A stretch of 64,000 nt of DNA from Selaginella moellendorffii (taxonomy: Eukaryota; Streptophyta; Lycopodiopsida; Selaginellales; Selaginellaceae), in assembly GCF_000143415.4 (NCBI RefSeq), contig NW_003314294.1, forward strand, positions 906,770 to 970,769, given 5' to 3'. Shown here one piece after another: positions 21,532 through 35,532 of this stretch. Position 1 is the stretch's first letter; every line of letters starts with the position of its first letter. The notes beneath the pieces were generated by a model that did no database searches, was not told where the DNA came from, and saw only the letters and a program-made list of their open reading frames with translations. The translations under genes and the position numbers were made by a program.

Positions 21532-24500
21532 ACTCCACCACCCATAAACAAAGTTCGATGTCCTCATCAAATGATAAACCCTTTTATAAAGTAACACCCA
21601 CACGTATTACCATTTTCATCCTTGGCACCCATTCAATATTTGTCTATGGTTTGACATTGAAGGCTCACCATGCCTTGTCCATCCTCTAAGGAGCATAGTC
21701 TCTCCAATATAAAGACTTATTCGACCACCTAGGGTGGTTTGCTCCCTTTTATTGGTTCAGTTCCCGCTAAACCCGTTAGAGAAATCTTCTCTAACTCAAT
21801 TCCACTACTCATTCTCGAGTAGTCTCAGATTCCATCGACATAACCTTTGCATTTTGGAACTTTTAATTTTGACTTTTCAGAGTCAATTTCCTAGATGTCT
21901 CTAACACCTTACATTGCACATGGTGCAACTCCACTTCCCCATCCTAGGAAGTTCCTTACTTGAGAGCACCATCATCCTCTCTTCGATATCGTGCCACATT
22001 TGGCACTAAGTTCCAGTTATCGTAATTTGTGCTAGGGCTGTCCATTGCCCTATCATTTTGCTACTTTACCACTCCTTCCCTTGGAGCTTCCATTTTTGCC
22101 AAATCGGAGCAATTGGGAACCTATCTTTGGAAACACATTACCTTCCCATATTCCATTAGCGTCCAATACATTAGTGTTCCTGGATTAACTTTGCCATTTG
22201 GCTTCTATCCCATGATTCCCATGGCCCTTTTTTTAGCCACTAGATTTTTGCTCCTATATTTGATTGTTGCACCAAGCAACACATGATCGCCACCTCCATT
22301 CTCGAAGTATCCTTTCAATTCCATAGCAAAGACTTTGCTTTGCCAAGTCCAGAGGGTGTTCACCCTTAGTACGTCTTTTTAGCATTTTCTGTTGTGGGCT
22401 CTATCACAGGCCAACTTGAGACCCCCCCATGGATCTTTTATAAAGACTACTTTCCTCGGACTTATTATGCCATCGCATTGACATAGCTCATTTCCCTTAG
22501 GTGTTCTTCCCACTTGGTCATCTTGACCAAGCCACACCATCATCAATAGTTCCAATCAACACTTTATACTTGGAACTTTATCTCTTAACCTCACAAAGAC
22601 TTTGTCCTTGTTTTAGCCATAAGATCACATAGTGATCTAACCTTGGCATTTTAATAAGTTTGCCAATAGATACTAGGTCTTCCAAACCTTTAAATTGTTC
22701 ACCATGACCCCAAGAGCATCCCCCACATTTGGTGGTGCACCCAAGCTAGCCCTTCCGGCCAAGGGTCCATAGCAACTGAGACTGGGTGTCCCCATCTCAT
22801 TCACCATGTCCTTGGTGCCCTTCGCACCAAAGTGTTCAAGTTAGATATGCTGAACCACACTAAGCAATCTAATCGTACATCACGACTCTGGGGCATCCCC
22901 CACTTGGCGATATGCCCAAACTAATCTCCTTACTAAGAATCCATGACCACCGAAAAATGAGTGTCCTCATATTCCAAACTATCACCTCACCCTAGTGAGT
23001 TGGGACTTGAACCCAAGCACTAGAGGGTCAGGACTCAAACCCAACCTCCATATATGCATCTACGGATGGCATCACACAGGATGCCTAGCGTGACTCCCCA
23101 CGCCGGTGCACCAACTTATATTTAAAGCGCACTACAGATCACTGCTTAAGAACCTAGTTCCTCTGCACTGCCAAGTCTTCTCACTTGACAAGTCTGTGAT
23201 CATGCATGGACTCCTTTATGCTTGGCCCCATGGGCCACCCCTTTGAAGTTGGCTCCTTCAACTAGAGCATTCGTTCCCCTGACCTGCCAATCTCACTTAG
23301 TAAGTCATCCAACCACTGTAACATAGTTCATGCATAAGCGTGAAAGTCCTTAACCATTGATTTTCGTTCAAAGCCCTCTCTTTGAACACTCGGGAACTAC
23401 TTCCTTAACCTTGATAGCCTCGCCTTTTGGCAAGCTTTAAGACCACACTTCTGCTACGCCACTCTGATTTCGCACGCTCTATAAACCATTTACACTTGGA
23501 TGTCTAAGTACTTATCTACCTAGAGGAATGTTCAAGGAACTCTGTTCCTTAGCTTGTTAAGGTCTCTCTATTTGTAAAATTTCCAATTGCCATATAATCT
23601 AACATGGACAATTCCATGTTTTAGACTCTCCATGGCATCATAGTCGCTAGTAACAACATGCTTAAGCACCCACTTGATTTTCCACTCCTAACTTGTATAA
23701 CCACCCTTGGTCATGCCTGCCAACTCTTATAGTTCGGTTCTATCTTTTTACTATTTGCCTTTTGGCCTACTTATATACATTCCCTTTGGTTATTCTTCTT
23801 TAGATTAGGAAGATAGCTTTGCACTTTGTACCATGTATTGGCAAGTATCCATAGAGATGAACCTACTTGACAACCTAGGGAGTGGCTCTTCAATCCAGGT
23901 TTGCTCACCTTATAATCCCACACACTGGGATTACCATTGCTACTTAGGGGCGTTTATATACCCATCACTAGCCTTGCCAAAATCCCTTTTTGGCTTTGTC
24001 CAATTTGGGTAGACAGACTTCTTCTGTCTCCGCAACCTTGGACATTTGGATAGCACCTCCTATCCATCATTCGTTAGGGACTTTATCCTTTAGGCATTAT
24101 CCATTGCCTTCACGACACCAAATACCCCCTCTTGGTGTTCTAGAGTGCTTGGGTGTCCCAATGATAACCTCTTTGGCAATGAGCATTCCCTTTACGACAT
24201 TGATTTACTATATCGCAACATAAGCAATTTATCCCCCATAAGGGTATATTTAACTTTCTTATCCCAATAAAAAGTCTTAGGTAGTTACCTTCTACCAGTT
24301 TAACCAATTATTTTACACCTTTTGCTTAGTTACTTTGTAGTTGTCAAGTCCTACAACTCATTGTTAGTGCTTCCACACTTCCATCATTATTTGGGTCACC
24401 ACACTCCAATCGCATGCCTTCCAGCTTAGGCTATGTCATTCCCATTTCCATTAGGATTCCTTTGGGAAAGGGTTTTCATGAACCCACCAACTTGACCTCA

Positions 24501-25587
24501 AGGCATCATGTCTTAGCACATTCAGTGTCTCCACACCATCGGCTTTATAAGCCTACATTTACAACACTTCTTATTTATGTCTTGGTCTTTTACCAAGACC
24601 AATATAATTGTCTCTTATGCCAACTATCCATTAGCACTACACCATAGAGTTCATGCACAACTTTGTGTCAAAGTTGTTTTCTTTCGAGAAACTCTTTCCC
24701 ATGACTTTTGCATGGCACCTTCTGCCACTAATAAAATAAACACTATTCTCATACTTAGATCTTAAGATCCTCCCCATCCTTCATGGGGCACCACACACCT
24801 TAGTGTAAATGCTTTTACCAATCCTTTAAGATCATCCCTTGACTCTACTCGAGTCATATAGCATTTTTGGACTTTGCCAATCCAATGACCCATAAGGTTT
24901 TATTTTTGAGGTGACAGCACACTGGAATACAACTTCGTGTATTCATGTCCTACTCATAAGGACCATCTTTGCAAGTGTCATTCTAACACTTTATTATTTT
25001 CTATTCTCTGTGGGCTATCTTTGCCCTTTAGGACTATCCGTCCATATGATGAGAATATCGACTCATCCTTTGAGCACACCCCCAACTTCTTGGGTTTATT
25101 CCAGCATTTATAAAAGGTAATATCAGCTACCACTTCAAGGACTTGTGTCCTCATCCATACTTAACCTCTCACGGTCATCCATTCCGGTCTCACCTTTATG
25201 AGCACCAGCCTCAACTATGTGAGGATAATTTTGTGACTCCTTTATTGTTTTGGAGTTTCTATCTTTCCTGTGATCCCAACTGTAATTATTTACCACAACT
25301 ACATTAGCCAATTTGTTACGTCAAATGCTCATCTAGATCACATCCTCAACTCCCTGAAGAAACCCTTATACTATTCCTAAAATCCCAAAGTCGTTCCATT
25401 ATTAGCCCTTTTCTATCTACCGCCTCACCTACAAGTTCACACATGAATTGTAGTGGAGAGCCATGTCTTCCTGACATGCTACTCCTCAAGGATAGGCCCA
25501 CTCCTAAGACCTTCCGATGCCAACACTAGCGGTGATATACTTGAGCACCAATAAAAGTCAGACTAAGGAACAACTCCGATACCAAAT
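21532..25587 (-). mobile_element. Internal region 1 of the LARD-like element (non-coding)
   Basis: 4,056 bp, the same length as internal region 2. No frame above about 85 codons on either strand and none with retroviral-type motifs. The primer-binding site is at its right end (25,571-25,584). Confidence 0.7.
25571..25584 (-). other. Primer-binding site (tRNA-iMet type)
   Basis: Minus strand TGGTATCGGAGTTG, close to the plant iMet site TGGTATCAGAGC, three bases inside LTR2. Confidence 0.7.
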
Positions 25588-27329
25588 TGTAAGCGACTAA
25601 TTTTTCCATTCTATTTTAGTCACTTCACCGCACCTCCGACCACTTGGAGGAGTCTCATTCACAACCTCCATAAGTCCCATTCAAGACTTGGGGCTTGCTA
25701 GCCCCGAAAAAAGCATCCCTACCACTCAACCTTTGCACTTGGTCCAAGTGCTCTACGTGTCCAATCCCATGACCGACACCCCAAGATACCACTGACCTCT
25801 CAACCCATTACGCTAAGGCCATGCCCATTTAAATTAGTCACACTAGTGGTCCAACACCACTTGCATCGCAGTTCCGTCTCTCAAGACTAGGCCATCCATC
25901 CATGAGTGATCATCCCAGATCCACTCCTTAGCATCCTTAGGATGCCCCCAGATATGAGGAATAGCCTTCCCCAATATCTCTTTTCCAATCCCCACCAAGT
26001 CCCTTTTTGTCCATAGCTGTGTTTGCCAACACTGTCATTGGATCAAGGCCCACAGGCCCGACCTCTAAGTCCCACTATCCTTTGGGACTTCCTCACCATG
26101 TGACTGTATCCTTGGTCATTGCACTAGAGGATTGCTCTTCTTCCTTTTCACCGTATGAGATTTTGGGACAACATTTCGGAACACCATGGCCTTACGCGAG
26201 CCTCATGGGTACTCTCCCCACCTTCTGCCTTTTGGTGCTCTAGCCATGGGCTTAGAGCGAGGTTCCGTTGAGCCACGCCAGGTATCCAAGTAGGTAGTGC
26301 CACCCACACTTGGACTAGAAGCATCGACCATTCGATCTCCCGGGGGAACTAGAGCTGGCTCTTGAATACTTCACCAAGCTACCCCACTTGTCGGTCCATA
26401 TTCACTCTAGTCTTAGACTTCCCAGTGGTCAGCTCATCACCCACCACGCTGCACTGCCTACACTAGCCTTTCTTGGCCAAACTGGCTCCACTGCAGTCCT
26501 CCCCCTTACTATACTTTTGGAGCTCACCAAACCCCCTAGGGTCTGGGACACAAACGCTTTGGGCTTTCACCCTCTCAAACTCGAACTCGGACTCGGACTT
26601 GGGCTCAATCTTGGCCTTGGCCTTGGTCTCGGTCTCAGTCCCGGTCCCGGTCTCGGTCTCGGTCCCAGTCTCGGTCTCGATCTCAGTCCTGGTCTCAGTC
26701 TCGATCTCGACTTCGGACTCCATCTTGGGTCCTTCTCGGACTCCATCTTGGGTCCATCTTGGACTCCATCTCGGACTCCATCTCGGGTCCATCTCGGGTC
26801 CATCTTAGACTCCATCTTGGGTCCATCTCAGGTCCATCTCGGACTCCACCTCGGGTCCACCTCAGACTCCACCTCGGGTCCACCTCGGACTCCACGGACT
26901 CCATCTCGGACTCCATCTCGGACTCCATCTCGGGTCCATCTCGGGTCCACCTCGGACTCCACCTCAGACTCTATCTCAGACTCCACCTCGGACTCTATCT
27001 CGGACTCCATCTCAGGTCCATCTCGGGTCCACCTTGGACTCCATCTCGGACTCCATCTCGGGTCCATCTCAGACTCCGTCTCAGATCCATCTCGGACACT
27101 TCCACGTGTCATGTGTCGATCCTATTGTGTTCCTTTTCTAGAGACTCACTTATCTCTCACTTCGTGCTTGTTCGTTGAGCACTTCGTTAGGAGTTCCACT
27201 CCTGCTCTCGACCTTTATAGTCGGAGCTTTTAGTCCAAATGTGTTACGCTTGTTTGGTTTTCGCTTCGGCCACTACTACCTAGCACCCTTCTGGTTTCAC
27301 TTTGAGGCCTAGGGATTTTGTGTCTCACA
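25588..27329 (-). repeat. LTR2 of the array
   Basis: 1,742 bp with proper TG...CA termini (plus strand TGTAAGCGAC to GTGTCTCACA). About 30 bp near 26,443-26,462 differ from LTR1. Confidence 0.8.
26578..27098. repeat. Minisatellite inside LTR2
   Basis: Same 6-bp and 11/12-bp arrays as in LTR1, identical by eye, including unit order. Confidence 0.85.
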
Positions 27330-30300
27330 ACTCCACCACCCATAAACAAAGTTCGATGTCCTCATCAAATGATAAACCCTTTTATAAAGTAACACCCACA
27401 CGTATTACCATTTTCATCCTTGGCACCCATTCAATATTTGTCTATGGTTTGACATTGAAGGCTCACCATGCCTTGTCCATCCTCTAAGGAGCATAGTCTC
27501 TCCAATATAAAGACTTATTCGACCACCTAGGGTGGTTTGCTCCCTTTTATTGGTTCAGTTCCCGCTAAACCCGTTAGAGAAATCTTCTCTAACTCAATTC
27601 CACTACTCATTCTCGAGTAGTCTCAGATTCCATCGACATAACCTTTGCATTTTGGAACTTTTAATTTTGACTTTTCAGAGTCAATTTCCTAGATGTCTCT
27701 AACACCTTACATTGCACATGGTGCAACTCCACTTCCCCATCCTAGGAAGTTCCTTACTTGAGAGCACCATCATCCTCTCTTCGATATCGTGCCACATTTG
27801 GCACTAAGTTCCAGTTATCGTAATTTGTGCTAGGGCTGTCCATTGCCCTATCATTTTGCTACTTTACCACTCCTTCCCTTGGAGCTTCCATTTTTGCCAA
27901 ATCGGAGCAATTGGGAACCTATCTTTGGAAACACATTACCTTCCCATATTCCATTAGCGTCCAATACATTAGTGTTCCTGGATTAACTTTGCCATTTGGC
28001 TTCTATCCCATGATTCCCATGGCCCTTTTTTTAGCCACTAGATTTTTGCTCCTATATTTGATTGTTGCACCAAGCAACACATGATCGCCACCTCCATTCT
28101 CGAAGTATCCTTTCAATTCCATAGCAAAGACTTTGCTTTGCCAAGTCCAGAGGGTGTTCACCCTTAGTACGTCTTTTTAGCATTTTCTGTTGTGGGCTCT
28201 ATCACAGGCCAACTTGAGACCCCCCCATGGATCTTTTATAAAGACTACTTTCCTCGGACTTATTATGCCATCGCATTGACATAGCTCATTTCCCTTAGGT
28301 GTTCTTCCCACTTGGTCATCTTGACCAAGCCACACCATCATCAATAGTTCCAATCAACACTTTATACTTGGAACTTTATCTCTTAACCTCACAAAGACTT
28401 TGTCCTTGTTTTAGCCATAAGATCACATAGTGATCTAACCTTGGCATTTTAATAAGTTTGCCAATAGATACTAGGTCTTCCAAACCTTTAAATTGTTCAC
28501 CATGACCCCAAGAGCATCCCCCACATTTGGTGGTGCACCCAAGCTAGCCCTTCCGGCCAAGGGTCCATAGCAACTGAGACTGGGTGTCCCCATCTCATTC
28601 ACCATGTCCTTGGTGCCCTTCGCACCAAAGTGTTCAAGTTAGATATGCTGAACCACACTAAGCAATCTAATCGTACATCACGACTCCGGGGCATCCCCCA
28701 CTTGGCGATATGCCCAAACTAATCTCCTTACTAAGAATCCATGACCACCGAAAAATGAGTGTCCTCATATTCCAAACTATCACCTCACCCTAGTGAGTTG
28801 GGACTTGAACCTAAGCACTAGAGGGTCAGGACTCAAACCCAACCTCCATATATGCATCTATGGACGGCATCACACAGGATGCCTAGCGTGACTCCCCATG
28901 CCGGTGCACCAACTTATATTTAAAGCGCACTACAGATCACTGCTTAAGAACCTAGTTCCTCTGCACTGCCAAGTTTTCTCACTTGACAAGTCTGTGATCA
29001 TGCATGGACTCCTTTATGCTTGGCCCCATGGGCCACCCCTTTGAAGTTGGCTCCTTCAACTAGGGCATTCGTTCCCCTGACCTGCCAATCTCACTTAGTA
29101 AGTCATCCGACCACTGTAACATGGTTCATGCATAAGCGTGAAAGTCCTTAACCATTGATTTTCGTTCAAAGCCCTCTCTTTGAACACTCGGGAACTACTT
29201 CCTTAACCTTGATAGCCTCGCCTTTTGGCAAGCTTTAAGACCACACTTCTGCTACGCCACTTTGATTTCGCGCGCTCTATAAACCATTTACACTTGGATG
29301 TCTAAGTACTTATCTACCTAGAGGAATGTTCAAGGAACTCTGTTCCTTAGCTTGCTAAGGTCTCTCTATTTGTAAGATTTCCAATTGCCATATAATCTAA
29401 CATGGACAATTCCATGTTTTAGACTCTCCATGGCATCATAATCGCTAGTAACAATATGCTTAAGCACCCACTTGATTTTCCACTCCCAACTTGTATAACC
29501 ACCCTTGGTCATGCCTGCCAACTCATATAGTTCAGTTCTATCTTTTTACTATTTGCCTTTTGGCTTACTTATATACATTCCCTTTGGTTATTCTTCTTTA
29601 GATTAGGAAGATAGCTTTGCACTTTGTACCATGCATTGGCAAGTATCCATAGAGATGAACCTACTTGACAACCTAAGGAGTGGTTCTTCAATTCGGGTTT
29701 GCTCACCTTATAATCCCACACACTGGGATTACCATTGCTACTTAGGGGCCTTTATATACCCATCACTAGCCTTGCCAAAATTCCTTTTTGGCTTTGTCCA
29801 ATTTGGGTAGACAGACTTCTCCCGTCTCCGCAACCTTGGACATTTGGATAACACCTCCTATCCATCATTCGTTAGGGACTTTATCCTTTAGGCATTATCC
29901 ATTGCCCTCACGACACCAAATACCCCCTTCTGGTGTTCTAGAGTGCTTGGGTGTCCCATTGATAACCTCTTTGGCAATAAGCATTCCCTTTACGACATTG
30001 ATTTACTATATCGCAACATAAATAATTTATCCCCCATAAGGGTATATTTAACTTTCTTATCCCAATAAAAAGTCTTAGGTAGTTACCTTCTACCAGTTTA
30101 ACTAATTATTTTACACCTTTTGCTTAGTTACTTTGTAGTTGTCAAGTCCTACAACTCATTGTTAGTGCTTCCACACTTCCATCATTATTTGGGTCACCAC
30201 ACTCCAATCGCATGCCTTCCAGCTTAGGCTATGTCATTCCTATTTCCATTAGGATTCCTTTGGGAAGGGGTTTTCATAAACCCACCAACTTTACCTCAAG

Positions 30301-31385
30301 GCATCATGTCTTGGCACATTCAGTGTCTCCACACCATCGGCTTTATAAGCCTACATTTACGACACTTCTTATTTATGTCTAGGTCTTTTACCAAGACCAA
30401 TATAATTGTCTCTTATGCCAACTATCCATTAGCACTACACCATAGAGTTCATGCACAACTTTGTGTCAAAGTTGTTTTCTTTCGAGAAACTCTTTTCCAT
30501 GACTTTTGCATGGCACCTTCTGCCACTAATAAAATACCCACTGTTCTCATACTTGGATCTTAAGATCCTCCCCATCCTTCATGGGGCACCACACACCTTA
30601 GTGTAAATGCTTTTACCAATCCTTTAAGATCATCCCTTGACTCTACTCGAGTCATATAGCATTTTTGGACTTGGCCAATCCAATGACCCATAAGGTTTTA
30701 TTTTTGAGGTGACAGCACACTAGAATACAACTTCGTGTATTCATGTCCTACTCATAAGGACCATCTTTGCAAGTGTCATTCTAACACTTTATTATTTTCT
30801 ATTCTCTGTAGGCTATCTTTGCCCTTTAGGACTATCCGTCCATATGATGAGAATATCGACTCATCCTTTGAGCACACCTCCAATTTCTTGGGTTTATTCC
30901 AGCATTTATAAAAGGTAACATCAGCTACCACTTCAAGGACTTGTGTCCTCATCCATACTTAACCTCTCACGGTCATCCATTCCAGTCTCACCTTTATGAG
31001 CACCAGCTTCAACTATGTGAGGATAATTTTGTGACTCCTTTATTGTTTTGGAGTCTCTATCTTTCCCGTGATCCCAACTATAATTATTTACCACAACTAC
31101 ATTAGCCAATTTGTTACGTCAAATGCTCATCTAGATCACATCCTCAACTCCCTGAAGAAACCCTTATACTATTCCTAAAATCCCGAAGTCGTTCCATTAT
31201 TAGCCCTTTTCTATCCACCGCCTCACCTACAAGTTCACATATGAATTGTAGTGGAGAGCCATGTCTTCCCGACATGCTACTCCTCAAGGATAGGCCCACT
31301 CCTAAGACCTTCCGATGCCAACACTAGCGGTGATATACTTGAGCACCAATAAAAGTCAGACTAAGGAACAACTCCGATACCAAAT
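27330..31385 (-). mobile_element. Internal region 2 of the LARD-like element (non-coding)
   Basis: 4,056 bp. Identical by eye to internal region 1 up to the equivalent of 22,888, then about 1-2% different. Primer site at 31,369-31,382. No coding capacity seen. Confidence 0.7.
31369..31382 (-). other. Primer-binding site (tRNA-iMet type)
   Basis: Same 14-bp site as at 25,571, adjoining LTR3. Confidence 0.7.
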
Positions 31386-32240
31386 TGTAAGCGATTAATT
31401 TTTCCATTCTATTTTAGTCACTTCACCGCACCTCCGACCACTTGGAGGAGTCTCATTCACAACCTCCATAAGTCCCATTCAAGACTTGGGGCTTGCTAGC
31501 CCCGAAAAAAGCATCCCTACCACTCAACCTTTGCACTTGGTCCAAGTGCTCTACGTGTCTGATCCCATGACCGACACCCCAAGATACCACCGACCTCTCA
31601 GCCCGTTACGCTAAGGCCATGCCCATTTAAATTGGTCACACTGGTGGTCCAACATCACTTGCATCGCAGTTCCGTCTCTCAAGAACTAGGCCATCCATCC
31701 ATGAGTGATCATCCTAGATCCACTCCTTAGCATCCTTAGGATGCCCCCAGATATGAGGAATAGCCTTCCCCAATATCTCTTTTCCAGTCCACACCAAGTC
31801 CCTTTTTGTCCATGGCTGTGTTCGCCAACACTGCCACTTGATCAAGGCCCGTAGGCCCGACCTCTAAGTCCCACTATCCTTTGGGACTTCCTCACCATGT
31901 GACCGTATCCTTGGTCACTACACTAGAGGATTGCTCCTCGTCCTTTTCACTGTCTGGGACTTTGGGACAACATTTCGGAACACCGTGGCCTTACGTGAGC
32001 CTCATGGGTACTCTCCCCACCTTTTGCCTTTTGGTGCTCTAGCCATGGGCTTAGAGCGAGGTTCCGTTGAGCCATGCCAGGTATCCAAGTAGGTAGTGCC
32101 ACCCACACTTGGACTGGGAGCATCGACCATTCGATCTCCCGGGGGAACTAGCTCCACTGCAGTCCTCCCCCTTACTATACTTTTGGAGCTCACCAAACGC
32201 CCTAGGGTCTAGGAGACGAACTCTTTGGGCTTTCACCCTC
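31386..32240 (-). repeat. LTR3, truncated
   Basis: Only the 855 bp next to the primer site remain; also lacks about 100 bp near 32,150. It ends at CTTTCACCCTC and runs straight into internal sequence, so the minisatellite half of the LTR and about 2.7 kb of internal region were deleted (about 3.5 kb together). Confidence 0.75.
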
Positions 32241-33528
32241 GAGTTTAACGAATCATTTTGCACCTTTTGTTTAGTTGCCTCATAGTTGTCAAGTTCTACA
32301 ACTCATTGCTGGTGCTTCCACACCCCCATCATTATTTGGGTCACCACACTCTAACCGCATGCCTTCCAGTTTAGGCTATGCCATTCCCAATTTCTATTGG
32401 GATTCTTTTGGATGGGGTTCTCGTGAACCCACCAACTTGACCTCAAGGCAGCACGTCTTGGCACCTTCGGTGTCTCCACACCATCGGCTCCACGAGCCTA
32501 CCTTTATGACACTTCTTACTTGTGTCCAGGTATTTTTGCCAAAACCAATATGGTTGTCTCTTATGCCAATTATCCATTAGCACTACATCATAGAGTTCAT
32601 GCACAACTTTGTGTCAAAGTTGTTTTCTTCTGGGAAACTCTTTCCCACGACTTTAGTATGGCACCTTCTGCCATCAATGAAATACATATTGCTCTCATAC
32701 TTGGATTTCAAGATCCTCCCCATCCTTCGTGGGGCACCACACACCTCAGTCCAAATGCTTTCCTCAAGCCTTTAGGATTATTCCTTGACTCTATTGGAGT
32801 CATTCAACCTTTTGGACTTTGTTAATCCAACGACCTATGAGGTCCTACTTTTGAGGTGCTAGGTCACTGGAATACAACTCCTTGTATTTATGTCCTACTC
32901 ACAAGGACTATCTTTTGCAAGTGTTACTCCGACACTTGATTTGTTCTCTAAGGGCAACCTTTCACCCCTTAGGACCACTTGTCCATGTGATGAGAATACC
33001 AACTCATCCTCTAAATACACCCCCAACTCCTTGGGTTATTCTAGCATTTATTAGAGGTAGCTTTGGCTACCATTTCAAGGACTTGAGTCCTTTTCCATAT
33101 TTGACCTCCCGCGGTCATTATTTTTGGTCTCCCATTCATGAGCACCAACCTCAACTTCATGAGGGTAATCTTGTGACTCCTTTATCGTTTTGGAGTCTAT
33201 ATCTTCCCTGTGATCCCAACTATAGTTGTTTACCACAACTACATCAGTCAGTTTGCTGAGTCAAACGCTCATCTGGATCACATCCTCAACTCAATGAGGA
33301 AAACCTTGCACTGTTCCCAAGATCCCAAAGTCGTTCCATTATTGGCCCTTTTCTATCTACCACTTCGTCTACAAGTTCACACATGAATTGTAATGAAGAG
33401 CCATGTCTTCCCGACCTGCTACTCCTTGAGGATAGGCCCACTCATTCGGACCTTCCGATGCCAATGCTAGTGGTGATATACTTGAGCACCTATAAAAATC
33501 AGATTAAGGAACAGCTCTAATACCAAGT
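32241..33528 (-). mobile_element. Internal region 3, truncated
   Basis: Matches internal region 1 from about 24,296 onward, with several percent divergence. It is clearly older or less homogenised than regions 1 and 2. Non-coding. Confidence 0.7.
33512..33525 (-). other. Primer-binding site (tRNA-iMet type), variant
   Basis: Minus strand TGGTATTAGAGCTG, the closest of the three copies to the canonical plant iMet site at its 3' half. Confidence 0.65.
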
Positions 33529-33865
33529 TGTAAGCGACTAATTTTTCCATTTTACTTTAGTCACTTAACCGCACCTCCGACCACTTGGAGGAGTCTCATT
33601 CACAACCTCCATAAGTCCCAGTTAGGACTTGAGGCTTGCTAGCCCCGAGAATGGCATCCATGCCACTCCACCTTTGCACTTGGTCCAAGTGCTCCACATG
33701 TCCGATCCCATGATCGGCACTCCAAGGTACCACCAACATACCAGCCCGTTACGCTAAGCCATGCCCTTTCACCTTGGTCACATCGGTGGTCTAACGCCAC
33801 CTGCATCATAGTCCTGTATCTCAAAGACTGGGCCATCCGTCCATGAGTGATCATCCCATATCTAC

Positions 33866-34350
33866 TTGCTCCTAGTCCAAGTGTGGGTGGCACTACCTAC
33901 NNNNNNNNNNNNNNNNNNNNNNNNNNNNNNNNNNNNNNNNNNNNNNNNNNNNNNNNNNNNNNNNNNNNNNNNNNNNNNNNNNNNNNNNNNNNNNNNNNNN
34001 CATCATGGCTCAACAGAACCTCGCTCTAAGCCCATGGCTAGAGCACCTAAAGGCGAAAGGCGGGGAGAGTACCCAGGAGGCTTGCGTAAGGCCACAGTGT
34101 TCCGAAATGTTGTCCTAAAGTCCCAAACGGTGAAAGGGAAGAGGAGTAGGCCTCTAATGTAGTGACCAAGGATACGGTCATATGGTGAGGAAGTCCCAAA
34201 GGATAGTGGGACTTAGTGGTCGGGCCTGTGGGCCTTGATCCAGTGGCAGTGTTGGCGAACATGGCCATGGACTAAAAGGGACTTGGTGGGGACTGGAAAA
34301 GATTTGTTGGGGAAGGCTATTCCCCATGTCTGCGGGCATCCTAAAGATGC
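33866..34350 (-). repeat. Inverted segment within LTR4
   Basis: From TCCTAGTCCAAGTGTGGGTG through the gap to CATCCTAAAGATGC the sequence is the reverse complement of the matching part of LTR1 (about 20,125-20,520). Both flanks resume in normal orientation. Confidence 0.8.
33901..34000. other. Assembly gap, 100 N
   Basis: Exactly 100 N, the usual placeholder for a gap of unknown size. By comparison with LTR1 only some tens of bases need be missing. Confidence 0.95.
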
Positions 34351-34617
34351 TAATCGACCATTCGATCTCCCGGGGGAACTAGAGCCGGCTCTTGAACACT
34401 TCACCAAACTACCCCGCTTGTCGGTCCGTGTTCACTCTAGTCTTGGACTTCCCAATGGGTAGCTCATCACCCAACACTGAGTCCGGCCTTCCTGGGCCAA
34501 ACTAACCTTTCCTGGCAAAACTGGCTCCACTGCAGTCCTCCCCCTTACTATACTTTTGGAGCTCACCAAACCCCCCAGGGTCTGGGAGACGAACGCTTTG
34601 GGCTTTCACCCTCTTAG

Positions 34618-35340
34618 ACTCGGACTCGGACTCGGACTTGGGCTCGGTCTTGGCCTCGGCCTCGGCCTCGGTCTCGGTCCCGGTCTCGGTCCCGGTCTCG
34701 GTCCCGGTCTCGGTCTCGGTCTCGGTCTCGGTCTTGACTTCGGACTCCATCTCAGGTCCATCTCGGACTCCATCTCGGGTCCACCTCGGACTCCATCTCG
34801 GACTCCATCTCGGGTCCATCTCGGGTCCATCTCGGGTCCACCTCAGACTCCATCTCGGACTCCATCACGGGTCCATCTCGGGTCCACCTCGGACTCCATC
34901 TCGGACTCCATCTCGGGTCCATCTCGGGTCCACTTCGGACTCCATCTCGAACTCCATCTCGGGTCCATCTCGGGTCCACCTCGGACTCCATCTCGGACTC
35001 CATCTCAGGTCCATCTCAGGTCCACCTCAGACTCCATCTTGGACTCCATTTCGAACTTCATCTCGGGTCCATCTCGGGTCCACCTCGGACTCCATCTCGG
35101 ACTCCATCTCGGGTCCATCTCGGGTCCATCTCGAACTCCATCTCGGACTCCATCTCGGGTCCATCTCGGGTCCACCTCGGACTCCATCTTGGACTCCATC
35201 TCGGGTCCATCTCGGGTCCATCTCGGACTCCATCTCAGACTCCATCTCGGGTCCATCTCGGACTCCATCTCGGGGTCCTTCTCGGACTACACTTTGGACT
35301 CCAACTCGGGTCCATCTCGGACTCCATCTCGGGTCCCTTT
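34618..35340. repeat. Expanded minisatellite in LTR4
   Basis: Same 6-bp and 11/12-bp units; about 200 bp longer than in LTR1/2. Higher-order repeat of about 58-70 bp is visible. Confidence 0.85.
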
Positions 35341-35532
35341 TTGGACCCTCGCTTATTGCTCGCTTCGTGCTCGTTCCTTGAGCACTTCGTTGGGAGTTCC
35401 ACTCCCACTCTCGACCTTTCAAGTCGGAGCTTTTAGTCCAAACGTGTTACGCTTGTTTGGATTTCACTTCAGCCACTACCACGTGGCACCCTTTCAGCTC
35501 CACTTTGGGGCCTAGGGATTTTGTGTCTCACA

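Noticed and set aside
22029-22286. Short frames in the LARD internal region (also 27,827)
   Set aside because: Identical in the two copies only because the DNA is; no homology, short, and frames are broken in internal region 3.
34618-35340. CRISPR-like regularly spaced repeat
   Set aside because: Units are contiguous 11/12-bp minisatellite without unique spacers, in a plant LTR.
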